A stretch of 13,675 nucleotides of DNA from Pseudomonadales bacterium (GTDB lineage Bacteria; Pseudomonadota; Gammaproteobacteria; Pseudomonadales; UBA7239). Where the stretch lies: the NCBI GenBank assembly GCA_020443005.1, contig JAGRJA010000039.1, forward strand, positions 1-13,675, read 5' to 3'. Made by a program: the position numbers and the translations under genes. Below, piece after piece: positions 5,944 to 13,675 of the stretch. Within the stretch, counting starts at the first letter, position 1, and the number at the start of each line of letters is the position of its first letter. The notes below the pieces were generated by a model. That model did not search any database. It saw only the letters and a list, made by a program, of their open reading frames with translations, and was not told the DNA's origin.

Positions 5944-8202
5944 TTACGCCTTATCCTGGACTTCCACTGAATCCACTTTCTGGAAACCGCGCGGCAGTTT
6001 ATTGCCACGGCGCCCCCGCTCACCGATGTAATGCTCAAGATCACTTTTCTTCAAACCCAAATGGCGCTTGCCGGCATAGACTACAAGCATCTGGCCAGCC
6101 CCCATGACGCCGACAAAACTCACAAATTCAACACCGTCCTTGAAACGGGCCGAAGGGATATTCATGATTTTGTTTCCCTTGCCTTTTGCCAGCTCGGGCA
6201 ATTCACTCACGGGGAACACAAGCATGCGCCCATCGTTGCTGATTGCAAAGAGAAGATCATTTTCATAATCCGGCACCGCGATGGGCGGCATCACCTTGCA
6301 GCCTTCTGCAACCTTGAGTACCGCTTTCCCGGCTTTGTTCTTGGAGGACATATCGGCAATTCTACACACAAATCCATACCCGGCATTGGTTGACAGCAAC
6401 ACCTTTTGCGAGTCGGCCCCCATCATCATACCTTCGAAAGTCGCACCCGATGGCGGATTGAGCCTGCCGGTCACCGGCTCGCCCTGACCGCGCGCCGAAG
6501 GCAGGTTATGGGTTGGCAAGGTGTAGGTTCGCCCGGTCGAATCCAGAAGGTAGACATTTTCACTGGATTTACCTTTAACCGCAGAAAAAAAGCTGTCGCC
6601 CGCTTTATAACTCAGCGCCGAAGCATCAACATCGTGTCCTTTGGCCGCACGAATCCAGCCCTTTTCCGAAAGTACCACGGTGATGGGGTCTGATGACAGC
6701 AAGTCTTTCTCGCTATAGGCCTGGGCTTCAGCTCTTTCGACCAGCGGAGAACGACGCTCATCGCCGAAGCTCTCTGTAACTTCCTCAAGCTCCTGCTTCA
6801 CCAGTGTTTTGAGACGACGCGCCGAATCGAGAATTTTTTGCAGCTCGTCGCGCTCTTTTTCCAGCTCATCCTGCTCACCTTTTATCTTGAACTCTTCCAG
6901 TTTGGCCAAATGCCGCAACTTCAGATCCAGTATCGCATCGGCCTGAATTTCAGTAATACCGAAACGCTTCATCATAACTTCCCTGGGCTTGTCTTCATTG
7001 CGAATAATGGCAATGACTTCATCGATATTGAGATAGGCAATCATCAGGCCTTCAAGGATATGCAGCCTGTTAAGCACTTTCTCCAACCGGTATTGCAAGC
7101 GGCGGCGTACAACCACCATACGGTAACTGAGCCACTCATTGATAATCCGCTGCAGGTTTTTAACACCGGGTTTCCCATCAATACCGATAACATTCATATT
7201 GATACGGTAACTACGCTCAAGGTCGGTACTGGCAAACAGGTGCCCCATCAGACTTTCGAGATCGACCCGGTTGGAACGCGGAATAATCACTAGTCGGGTG
7301 GGGTTTTCATGGTCGGACTCATCGCGTAAATCGGCCACCATCGGCAACTTTTTTGCATTCATTTGTTGCGCTATCTGCTCCAGCACCTTTGAACCGGAGG
7401 TCTGGTGTGGCAGGGCAGTAACAACAATATCACCATCCTCTTTGTGCCATACCGCCCGCATTTTCAACGCACCCCGACCGCTCTCATACATCTGGATAAT
7501 ATCTTCGCGGGGCGTAATGATTTCGGCCTGAGTCGGAAAATCGGGGGCAATAATAAAATCACACAGGTCACGAACAGTCGCCTTGGGGTTTTCCAGCATA
7601 TGAATACAGGCACTGACAACTTCGCGAAGATTGTGTGGCGGTACATCTGTGGCCATACCCACTGCAATACCGGTGGTTCCATTCAGCAGCAGGTTGGGCA
7701 CTTTTGCGGGAAGGGTTAAGGGCTCTTCCAGGGTGCCATCAAAATTGGGGCCCCATTTCACCGTGCCCTGCCCCAGTTCTGCCAGTAAAGTATCGGCATA
7801 AGCGGTCAGCTTGGACTCGGTATAACGCATGGCCGCAAAGGATTTGGGATCATCGGGTGAACCCCAGTTACCCTGCCCGTCAATCAAGGGATAACGATAG
7901 GTAAAAGGCTGCGCCATAATAACCATGGCTTCGTAGGCAGCTCCGTCACCATGCGGGTGAAACTTGCCGATCACATCACCTACCGTTCGTGCGGATTTCT
8001 TGAATTTTGCGCCGGCTTTCAAGCCCAGTTCACTCATGGCATAAATGATGCGGCGTTGTACCGGCTTCAGGCCGTCACCGATATGCGGCAAGGCCCGGTC
8101 GAGAATGACATACATTGAATAGTCGAGGTAGGCCTTTTCGGTAAAGGCTTTCAGTGAAAGATTCTCGACACCTTCATCATCAATAATGACTTCTGTTCCC
8201 AT
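5944..8202 (-). CDS. parC: DNA topoisomerase IV subunit A (ParC)
   Basis: This 752-residue protein, the same length as E. coli ParC, is the DNA-cleaving subunit of topoisomerase IV, which decatenates daughter chromosomes as ParC2ParE2. The N-terminal breakage-reunion domain has DGLKPVQRRI (43-52), the helix-4 region HPHGDGAAYEAM (82-93) and AAMRYTE with catalytic Tyr127 preceded by Arg126. A long coiled-coil tower region follows, then the C-terminal beta-pinwheel (about 500-740). It is ParC rather than GyrA by neighbourhood (parE upstream), by length, and by the lack of a canonical GyrA box. Residue 87, aligned with E. coli Ser80, is Gly (codon at 7942-7944), whereas Glu91 (E. coli Glu84) is kept. 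The ATG at 8200-8202 has GAGA about 8 bases before it. Only 53 bases separate it from parE, so co-transcription is likely. Confidence 0.97.
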   Translation of the reverse strand: MGTEVIIDDEGVENLSLKAFTEKAYLDYSMYVILDRALPHIGDGLKPVQRRIIYAMSELGLKAGAKFKKSARTVGDVIGKFHPHGDGAAYEAMVIMAQPFTYRYPLIDGQGNWGSPDDPKSFAAMRYTESKLTAYADTLLAELGQGTVKWGPNFDGTLEEPLTLPAKVPNLLLNGTTGIAVGMATDVPPHNLREVVSACIHMLENPKATVRDLCDFIIAPDFPTQAEIITPREDIIQMYESGRGALKMRAVWHKEDGDIVVTALPHQTSGSKVLEQIAQQMNAKKLPMVADLRDESDHENPTRLVIIPRSNRVDLESLMGHLFASTDLERSYRINMNVIGIDGKPGVKNLQRIINEWLSYRMVVVRRRLQYRLEKVLNRLHILEGLMIAYLNIDEVIAIIRNEDKPREVMMKRFGITEIQADAILDLKLRHLAKLEEFKIKGEQDELEKERDELQKILDSARRLKTLVKQELEEVTESFGDERRSPLVERAEAQAYSEKDLLSSDPITVVLSEKGWIRAAKGHDVDASALSYKAGDSFFSAVKGKSSENVYLLDSTGRTYTLPTHNLPSARGQGEPVTGRLNPPSGATFEGMMMGADSQKVLLSTNAGYGFVCRIADMSSKNKAGKAVLKVAEGCKVMPPIAVPDYENDLLFAISNDGRMLVFPVSELPELAKGKGNKIMNIPSARFKDGVEFVSFVGVMGAGQMLVVYAGKRHLGLKKSDLEHYIGERGRRGNKLPRGFQKVDSVEVQDKA

Positions 8203-8255
8203 GATTTATCTCTTGCAGAATTGTTGTGTGCAGATTTTCATAATGACCCGCACCG

Positions 8256-10139
8256 TCAGACCTCAGCCAGATTACCCTTGGTTTCCAGCCACTCCTTGCG
8301 ATCACTCGCGCGCTTTTTGGCCAACAGCATGTCGAGCATCTGGTTGGTATCGTCACCGGCTTCAATGGTTAAACGCACCAGACGACGGGTATCCGGGTTC
8401 ATGACCGTTTCACGCAGCTGCAAGGGGTTCATTTCACCCAGCCCCTTGAAGCGCTGCACATTGGGTTTGGCTCGCTTGCCCTCGGCTTCGAGGCGCTCGA
8501 TAATACCCTGCTTTTCACTGTCGTCGAGTGCGTAAAAAACTTCCTTGCCCACATCGATACGGTAAAGCGGCGGCATCGCCACAAACACATGGCCGGCCGT
8601 CACCAACGGACGAAAATGACGCACAAACAGCGCACACAATAAGGTGGCGATATGCAGCCCGTCAGAATCGGCATCGGCAAGAATACAGATACGGTGATAG
8701 CGCAAGCCGGCAATATCATCCGAGCCCGGGTCGACACCGATAGCGACAGAGATATCATGAATCTCCTGTGATGCCAGCACTTCCTGAGAATCCACTTCCC
8801 AGGAATTCAGAATTTTTCCGCGCAAGGGCATAATGGCCTGAAATTCGCGATCCCTGGCCTGCTTGGCTGATCCACCGGCAGAGTCGCCCTCCACCAGAAA
8901 CAACTCTCCCCGCTCGGGGTCGGCACCGGAACAATCGGCCAGCTTTCCGGGAAGCGCCGGCCCTTGTGTGACTTTTTTCCGTGCAACGGTTTTCCCTGCA
9001 CGCAATCGCTTCTGTGCATTATTGATACACAGCTCGGCAATCTGTTCGGCCTCTTCAGTATGCTGGTTCAACCAGAGACTGAAGGCATCCTTGACCACAC
9101 CGGAAACAAAAGCCGCCGCCTCGCGAGATGACAGTCTTTCCTTGGTTTGCCCGGAAAATTGCGGGTCGGCAAGTTTGGACGACAGCACATAACAACAGCG
9201 GTCCCAGATATCATCCGGTGTCAGCTTTACGCCTCTCGGCAACAGGTTTCGAAACTCGCAAAATTCGCGCATGGCTTCGAGCAAGCCGGTTCGCAAGCCA
9301 TTCACATGGGTGCCACCCTGTGCCGTCGGTATCAGATTGACATAGGACTCACAAATCAGCTCACCACCCTCAGGCAGCCATTGAACCGCCCAGTCAACCG
9401 CTTCGGTTGAACCCTTCATGGCGCCTTCAAATGGCTCGACCGGAATGGCTATCCAGTCACCGGTAGCATTGCGCAAATAATCGACAAGCCCGTCTTCGTA
9501 GTGCCACTCCTCTTTTTCACCGCTGTTTTCGTCAAAAAAAGTGACCTTGAGCCCGGAACACAATACCGCTTTTGCCCGCAACACATGCTTGAGTCGTGAC
9601 ACCGAAAATTTTGCAGAATCAAAATATCCCGCCTCTGGCCAGAAGCGGACAGTCGTGCCTGTATTGCGCTTGCCAACGCTATCAATAACCTTGAGATCCT
9701 GTGTCTTTTCGCCGTGCGCGAAAGCCATTGAATAGAGCTGCCCGTCGCGTTTGATCAACACTTCCAGCTTTGCGGAAAGCGCATTGACAACAGAAACCCC
9801 AACACCGTGAAGCCCGCCCGAAAACTCATAGTTTTTGTTGGAGAATTTACCCCCTGCATGCAAGGTGCATAAAATCACTTCAACACCAGGTTTTTTCTGT
9901 TCCGGATGAAGATCGACCGGCATGCCGCGACCATCGTCTGAACATCCCAGCGAACCGTCCTTGTAGAGCACAACATCAATCTGGGAAGCGTGACCAGCCA
10001 ATGCTTCATCAACGCTGTTATCAATAATCTCCTGGGCAAGATGATTGGGACGAGTCGTGTCGGTATACATGCCCGGGCGTTTTTTTACCGGCTCAAGACC
10101 GGTTAATACTTCTATGGCATCAGCGTTGTAATTACTCAT
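8256..10139 (-). CDS. parE: DNA topoisomerase IV subunit B (ParE)
   Basis: This 627-residue protein is the ATPase subunit of topoisomerase IV. The GHKL ATP-binding domain shows EIIDNSVDEA (37-46, with catalytic Glu37 and Asn41 for Mg2+), DDGRGMP (68-74) and GGLHGVGVSVVNALS (108-122). The transducer domain follows. The TOPRIM domain carries EGDSAGG (417-423, catalytic Glu417), PLRGKILNSWE (438-448) and DADSDG (489-494, metal-binding Asp residues). The C-terminal QRFKGLGEMNPLQL block is the usual ParE/GyrB end. It lacks the roughly 170-residue insertion found in gammaproteobacterial GyrB, which together with the parC neighbour makes it ParE. The start ATG at 10137-10139 fits the family start (MSNYNADAIEVL); the Shine-Dalgarno is poor (GAGTAG-like). 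It lies 121 bases downstream of yqiA. Confidence 0.97.
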   Translation of the reverse strand: MSNYNADAIEVLTGLEPVKKRPGMYTDTTRPNHLAQEIIDNSVDEALAGHASQIDVVLYKDGSLGCSDDGRGMPVDLHPEQKKPGVEVILCTLHAGGKFSNKNYEFSGGLHGVGVSVVNALSAKLEVLIKRDGQLYSMAFAHGEKTQDLKVIDSVGKRNTGTTVRFWPEAGYFDSAKFSVSRLKHVLRAKAVLCSGLKVTFFDENSGEKEEWHYEDGLVDYLRNATGDWIAIPVEPFEGAMKGSTEAVDWAVQWLPEGGELICESYVNLIPTAQGGTHVNGLRTGLLEAMREFCEFRNLLPRGVKLTPDDIWDRCCYVLSSKLADPQFSGQTKERLSSREAAAFVSGVVKDAFSLWLNQHTEEAEQIAELCINNAQKRLRAGKTVARKKVTQGPALPGKLADCSGADPERGELFLVEGDSAGGSAKQARDREFQAIMPLRGKILNSWEVDSQEVLASQEIHDISVAIGVDPGSDDIAGLRYHRICILADADSDGLHIATLLCALFVRHFRPLVTAGHVFVAMPPLYRIDVGKEVFYALDDSEKQGIIERLEAEGKRAKPNVQRFKGLGEMNPLQLRETVMNPDTRRLVRLTIEAGDDTNQMLDMLLAKKRASDRKEWLETKGNLAEV

Positions 10140-10260
10140 TCAATACGGCTACTCACTCATGGGTCATAAAGGGTGTGACTCGATTAATGGCCTAACGCTT
10201 TCGCGTGCTTTACAGGCACTTCAATTCGCGCTGTTTTCCGGCAAAATTGCGCCAAGTCGC

Positions 10261-10833
10261 TTAGTCGACAAGTTTCAGGAATCGGATTATATAGGAAAAC
10301 CAGCGATCAAAATCCTTAAAACCATGATCGCCCCCCCACTCGATAATGTTTTCTGCATGGCAGTATTTTGCCGTAGCTTCCCGAAAGTTCAAGGTTTCAT
10401 CACCGGTTTGAACCATTAAAAGAAAGTTATCCGGGTTTTTGATGACAGGCGTGTTGATTTGCAGGAGTTCATCAACATGTTTCTGCTCGAAAAGATAACG
10501 GTCTTCGTTATAAAAATTCCTGTTTTCACCCAGATAAGCCCTGAGTAACTCATAGGGTCTTATCGAAGGATTCACCAACACAGCGCGGAGATTCAGTCTT
10601 TCTGCAAGCCAACTTGCGTAATAGCCCCCCAGCGAACTGCCGATCAAGGCAATCCTGTCATCTTCACAGCTGTCGATCAGGGCAGATAATTGCGCGATGG
10701 CTTCTGCCGGGTAAGGCCTCAGGTAGGGGACCTGAAAATCTATCTGTGGATAGTGCTGTGACAACCAGCTACCCAGCGCCCGGGCTTTCCAGGATTGTGG
10801 CGAACTGTTAAAACCGTGGATATATAAAAGCAC
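10261..10833 (-). CDS. yqiA: YqiA-family alpha/beta-hydrolase esterase
   Basis: This 190-residue alpha/beta hydrolase of the UPF0227/YqiA family matches the family length. The oxyanion-side HGFNSSP motif is at residues 6-12. The nucleophile elbow GSSLGG is at 65-70 with Ser67 as nucleophile. Asp145 (in VQTGDE) and His170 (in GGDHGF) complete the triad. E. coli YqiA shows esterase activity on short acyl esters; its physiological substrate is not settled. The start is GTG at 10831-10833, giving MLLYIHGFNSS; no good Shine-Dalgarno is visible. It begins 11 bases after the cpdA stop, and with parE downstream this is the conserved cpdA-yqiA-parE order. Confidence 0.92.
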   Translation of the reverse strand: MLLYIHGFNSSPQSWKARALGSWLSQHYPQIDFQVPYLRPYPAEAIAQLSALIDSCEDDRIALIGSSLGGYYASWLAERLNLRAVLVNPSIRPYELLRAYLGENRNFYNEDRYLFEQKHVDELLQINTPVIKNPDNFLLMVQTGDETLNFREATAKYCHAENIIEWGGDHGFKDFDRWFSYIIRFLKLVD

Positions 10834-10844
10834 GGGGCTGCAGA

Positions 10845-11603
10845 CTACAAATCGGGATTGATCGGCACACGAATGACTTCTGTGTGCAGACTGCCATTCT
10901 CAAAAAGGTCGATATAACGAAAACCCGGAGCAATATCATCTTCCGCATAATCATCACTGTTTGGCTTGAACTGCATACAGGTAGAAGGCGTCGCCAGTAA
11001 ACGAATACCGTTTTTTTGCTGGTCCATAACCTGATGAACATGGCCGGAAACAATGGCTTTTACCTGTGGGTATTGCGCCACAAGCGTAAAAAAGTCATCG
11101 GCATTGGCAACAACCTGCGGATCAAGCCATGCACAACCCGCAGGAACGAGGTGGTGATGCAGAAAAATCAACACCGGCTGCTGGTTATCGGCAAGCTGAC
11201 TCTCCAGAAAATCGAGCTCCGACTGCGCCAGCGCACCTTCCGGCTGGATCTCGACATGACTGTCGAGAAAGATGATTTTCCAGCCACCTGCCTCGGCACT
11301 TTTTGCCAGCTCGCTCCCTTTACCAATCGTCTCTTGCATCAGGGCAAGAATGTCATGATTACCCGGCAGCCAGAAAGTCGGCAACCCGAATCGCTGCAGC
11401 CTCTGATGGATGTATCGATAGGCTGGCAGGCCACTCTCATGGGTAATGTCACCACTGAGCACCAGCAGGTCGATAGCACGGAGCTGCTTTTCGATATATT
11501 GAAGTACAGATTCAAGACTCTGGCGGGTGTTAATACCTGAAAGCTCGCCCGAAGGGTCATCATAAATATGTGTATCTGTTATCTGCACTATCCGTAGAGG
11601 CAT
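10845..11603 (-). CDS. cpdA: 3',5'-cyclic AMP phosphodiesterase CpdA
   Basis: This 252-residue class III cyclic nucleotide phosphodiesterase of the calcineurin-like metallophosphoesterase fold hydrolyses cAMP to AMP and so tempers CRP signalling. All metal-binding motifs are present in order: DTH at 10-12, GD at 51-52, GNHD at 81-84, HH at 149-150 and GHVH at 187-190, which fit a dinuclear iron/metal site. It is slightly shorter than E. coli CpdA (275). The ATG at 11601-11603 has AAGGG about 10 bases upstream. It sits 71 bases after yqiB and just before yqiA, as in other gammaproteobacteria, which supports CpdA over other metallophosphoesterases. Confidence 0.93.
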   Translation of the reverse strand: MPLRIVQITDTHIYDDPSGELSGINTRQSLESVLQYIEKQLRAIDLLVLSGDITHESGLPAYRYIHQRLQRFGLPTFWLPGNHDILALMQETIGKGSELAKSAEAGGWKIIFLDSHVEIQPEGALAQSELDFLESQLADNQQPVLIFLHHHLVPAGCAWLDPQVVANADDFFTLVAQYPQVKAIVSGHVHQVMDQQKNGIRLLATPSTCMQFKPNSDDYAEDDIAPGFRYIDLFENGSLHTEVIRVPINPDL

Positions 11604-11674
11604 TGCTCATTCGCCCTTGCTGTTTTACTTGTTGGAAAATAATCCGGTCACGAACACCTGTCACCCAAAACCTG

Positions 11675-12205
11675 TTAACCAGACACCGGCGTTTTTAGGT
11701 GAGACCAGTCATCGGCCAGACCGAACTGGAAACAATAGGCCAACCACTCTCCCAGCAGAAGGTTTAATTGCTGCTTTTCATCACGCTGGTACATTTTTCT
11801 GTTCGGGTAGTGGTACTGCGATCTGAAATAATTTTCTTTTTGAAACCCGACCACTTCTGCCATTTTGGCATCGTGATAAACCCGTACGCGCAAAGAGGGC
11901 TCAAGACCCCATTTAACGGCCATGTACCCTTCACCGCTTTCCGGTTTTGGCGACGGTGCCAATGAGGCATCAAGCTGGGCAAGTTCAATCAGGGTGGTAT
12001 AGGGTGATCGTTCCAGTATCGACAGCCTCAGCCGGCGAAAAGGCTGGTCACCGGTATCAGGCAGAGCGACCGTGTAAGACTGGTTTTCACGCATCCGGGG
12101 CAATAACTTGAGCAGGCGACAGTAATTCATCTCGCACAGCGCCATGTGGGATGCAAGATCCATCCTGAAAGGTTTTTTGTGTGTCTGCTGCTGCGTCAAT
12201 GTCAT
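11675..12205 (-). CDS. yqiB: YqiB-family protein (DUF1249)
   Basis: This 176-residue protein is recognised as YqiB (DUF1249) from CEMNYCRLLKLLPR (residues 24-37), the central SPYTTLIELAQ and VRVYHDAKMAEVVGFQ, and YHYPNRKMYQRDEKQQLNLLLGEWLAYC near the C-terminus, all closely matching the E. coli protein as remembered. No signal or TM segment is seen. The biochemical function is unknown; the gene is kept between nudF and cpdA in many gammaproteobacteria. It is longer than E. coli YqiB (140). The extra length is partly the N-terminal 10-15 residues and an insertion with SPKPESGEGY. The true start could be the ATG at residue 15 rather than 12205; neither has a clear Shine-Dalgarno. Its first codon is 23 bases after the nudF stop. 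Confidence 0.88.
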   Translation of the reverse strand: MTLTQQQTHKKPFRMDLASHMALCEMNYCRLLKLLPRMRENQSYTVALPDTGDQPFRRLRLSILERSPYTTLIELAQLDASLAPSPKPESGEGYMAVKWGLEPSLRVRVYHDAKMAEVVGFQKENYFRSQYHYPNRKMYQRDEKQQLNLLLGEWLAYCFQFGLADDWSHLKTPVSG

Positions 12206-12228
12206 TTGTTATTGCCGGACAATTGCGT

Positions 12229-12855
12229 TTAAAACGATGGAACCGAAGCCCTTTCAGCCCGCAAGCGAGGACGGTTGATCTGCAACCACTGCAGGGCAAT
12301 AATGGTCGCCGCATTATTGATTCTTCCTTCTAGCATAGCATTAACGGCAGTTTCATAGTCAAAGGTTTTGAACTCGATATCCTCAACCTCTTCGGGCAGA
12401 CCAAAAAACCCTTCCTTCGCTGCGGTCAAATTCACCAGCCCACAAAACAGATTCAGTTTCTCATCGCTACCACCCGGGCTGTTGTAATAACGACAAACGG
12501 GAATCAGTGCTTCTGCCCCGATTTTTATTCCTGTTTCTTCATTCACTTCACGCACGGCGACCGCCTCATCGCTCTCGTCCTGATCCACAATGCCTGCGAC
12601 AACTTCCCAAACCCAGGGGCCGCCTTCATTCTCAAGACAACCAATGCGAAACTGTCGCACCAGCGCCACCTTGTCGTGAGCGGGGTCATAAAGCAACACT
12701 GCAACCGAATCACCCCTGACAAACAACTCGCGCGTAAAAACAGGGCTCAAGCCACCGCCATGAAACGGGATTTTCAGTTGGTAGCGCCTGATGGTGAAAA
12801 AACCCTGAAAGACATCTTCCTCTGAAAGTATTTCGACATTGCTTCTTTCAAACAT
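12229..12855 (-). CDS. nudF: ADP-ribose pyrophosphatase NudF
   Basis: This 208-residue Nudix hydrolase cleaves ADP-ribose to AMP and ribose 5-phosphate. The full Nudix box GX5EX7REUXEEXGU is present from Gly88 to Ile110, with Glu94, Arg102, Glu103, Glu106 and Glu107. The N-terminal VEILSEEDVFQGFFTIRRYQL and the later RYYNSPGGSDEKLNLF block are typical of NudF/ADPRase subfamily members, the latter carrying the substrate-specificity region. The length matches E. coli NudF (209). It is the first gene of the minus-strand cluster that runs through yqiB, cpdA, yqiA and parE to parC. ATG 12853-12855 has GAGG roughly 11 bases upstream. The 132-base gap to thiC holds no clear promoter by eye, though one would be expected there. 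Confidence 0.95.
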   Translation of the reverse strand: MFERSNVEILSEEDVFQGFFTIRRYQLKIPFHGGGLSPVFTRELFVRGDSVAVLLYDPAHDKVALVRQFRIGCLENEGGPWVWEVVAGIVDQDESDEAVAVREVNEETGIKIGAEALIPVCRYYNSPGGSDEKLNLFCGLVNLTAAKEGFFGLPEEVEDIEFKTFDYETAVNAMLEGRINNAATIIALQWLQINRPRLRAERASVPSF

Positions 12856-12987
12856 AAAGCCCAGGCCTCACTGAAATGCAGTTTCTTGCACACAATTTTT
12901 GCAGTTGCCTCTTTTTCATCCCGAGAGACACAAACATTAACGGACACTTGCCCGGGCTGTTAAAGCAGAGCGGGTTTGGATACAGCC

Positions 12988-13675
12988 TCAGACCTTTTGG
13001 TAAATCTGAGAGCCGCTTTCCTTGAACTCTCGCGACTTTTCTTCCATGGCCTGACGAATATTGTCCAGATCGCCTTCAGGGCTGACATCAATCATTTTCA
13101 CGACATCTGCGCCGGTTTCCACACCCTGGCTGGCGGCATAATCGCGCACTTCCTGCGAGATTTTCATCGAGCAGAATTTCGGGCCACACATCGAGCAGAA
13201 ATGCGCCACTTTTGCCGACTGCTTGGGCAGCGTCTCATCGTGATAGGCACGCGCCCTGTCAGGATCAAGACCCAGATTAAACTGATCGTCCCAACGGAAT
13301 TCAAAACGCGCCTTGGACAAGGCATTGTCACGCAATTGTGCACCGGGATGGCCTTTCGCCAGATCTGCGGCATGGGCTGCAATCTTGTAAGCCATAATGC
13401 CTTCCTTGACATCATTTTTATCCGGCAAGCCAAGATGCTCTTTCGGTGTGACATAACAGAGCATGGCACACCCGTACCAGCCGATCATGGCTGCGCCGAT
13501 ACCGGAGGTAATGTGATCATAACCGGGCGCTATATCGGTGGTTAATGGTCCAAGCGTATAAAACGGTGCTTCCTTGCAGTGCTCTAACTGCTTGTCCATG
13601 TTTTCCTTGATCAGGTGCATCGGCACATGGCCGGGCCCCTCAATAAAAGTCTGCACATCGTGCTTCCAGGCTATT
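12988..13675 (-). CDS. thiC: Phosphomethylpyrimidine synthase ThiC, C-terminal part, runs off the right edge
   Basis: About 228 C-terminal residues of ThiC are seen, continuing without a break to the window edge. ThiC is a radical SAM enzyme that converts 5-aminoimidazole ribotide to the thiamine pyrimidine HMP-P. Visible marks are QTFIEGPGHVPMH, LGPLTTDIAPGYDHI, the long conserved GCAMLCYVTPKEHLGLP, and the C-terminal CSMCGPKFCSM, a CX2CX4C motif binding the [4Fe-4S] cluster in the ThiC-specific manner. The gene starts outside the window, so a TPP riboswitch, common before thiC, cannot be checked. Its stop TGA is at 12988-12990. It is probably separate from the nudF cluster despite being on the same strand. 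Confidence 0.96.
   Translation of the reverse strand, partial: IAWKHDVQTFIEGPGHVPMHLIKENMDKQLEHCKEAPFYTLGPLTTDIAPGYDHITSGIGAAMIGWYGCAMLCYVTPKEHLGLPDKNDVKEGIMAYKIAAHAADLAKGHPGAQLRDNALSKARFEFRWDDQFNLGLDPDRARAYHDETLPKQSAKVAHFCSMCGPKFCSMKISQEVRDYAASQGVETGADVVKMIDVSPEGDLDNIRQAMEEKSREFKESGSQIYQKV

Noticed and set aside
6838..7293. Long plus-strand ORF of 151 codons inside parC
   Set aside because: It lies fully opposite conserved ParC coding sequence and has no recognisable domain.
12955..12987. GGCTGT/ACAGCC inverted repeat right after the thiC stop as a terminator
   Set aside because: The loop is about 21 bases and no T tract follows on the minus strand.

Overview
The window reads as chromosomal DNA of a gammaproteobacterium, probably of the Pseudomonadales/Cellvibrionales type. 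The strongest evidence is the minus-strand run nudF - yqiB - cpdA - yqiA - parE - parC (12855 down to 5944) with thiC just upstream of nudF. From memory, E. coli shares the nudF-to-parE part and Pseudomonas has thiC nearby as well. No mobile element, tRNA, rRNA or CRISPR array was seen.

Left part (1-943, plus strand): the end of an aromatic-ring dioxygenase operon. The large (alpha, Rieske) subunit is present only as its C-terminal part. In this window it carries an in-frame TAG and a 17-base A run where normal coding sequence is expected, so it is either a decaying gene or a poor-quality stretch of sequence. The small (beta) subunit follows with an 8-base overlap and looks intact. Next on the same strand is uup (1056-2969), an ABC-F ATPase.

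Middle part (2970-5908): an intergenic stretch of 357 bases holds only weak minus-strand coding traces and a small hairpin. Then come two minus-strand genes of unknown role: a 589-residue polytopic membrane protein and an 89-residue membrane-anchored protein with an L7/L12 C-terminal-like segment. A hotdog-fold acyl-CoA thioesterase diverges from the latter on the plus strand. The two divergent genes share a short region in which the predicted -10 boxes overlap.

Right part (5944-13675, all minus strand): parC and parE encode topoisomerase IV, the decatenase needed for chromosome segregation. Upstream of them lie yqiA (esterase), cpdA (cAMP phosphodiesterase), yqiB (DUF1249) and nudF (ADP-ribose pyrophosphatase), closely spaced and probably at least partly co-transcribed. 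The C-terminal part of ThiC (thiamine pyrimidine synthesis) runs off the right edge.

Most of the window is ordinary core genome. The items most worth a second look are the interrupted dioxygenase alpha subunit, glycine in ParC at the usual quinolone-contact serine, the L7/L12-like membrane protein, the uncharacterised 589-residue membrane protein, and a possibly frameshifted small gene after it. No convincing new multi-gene system was found.
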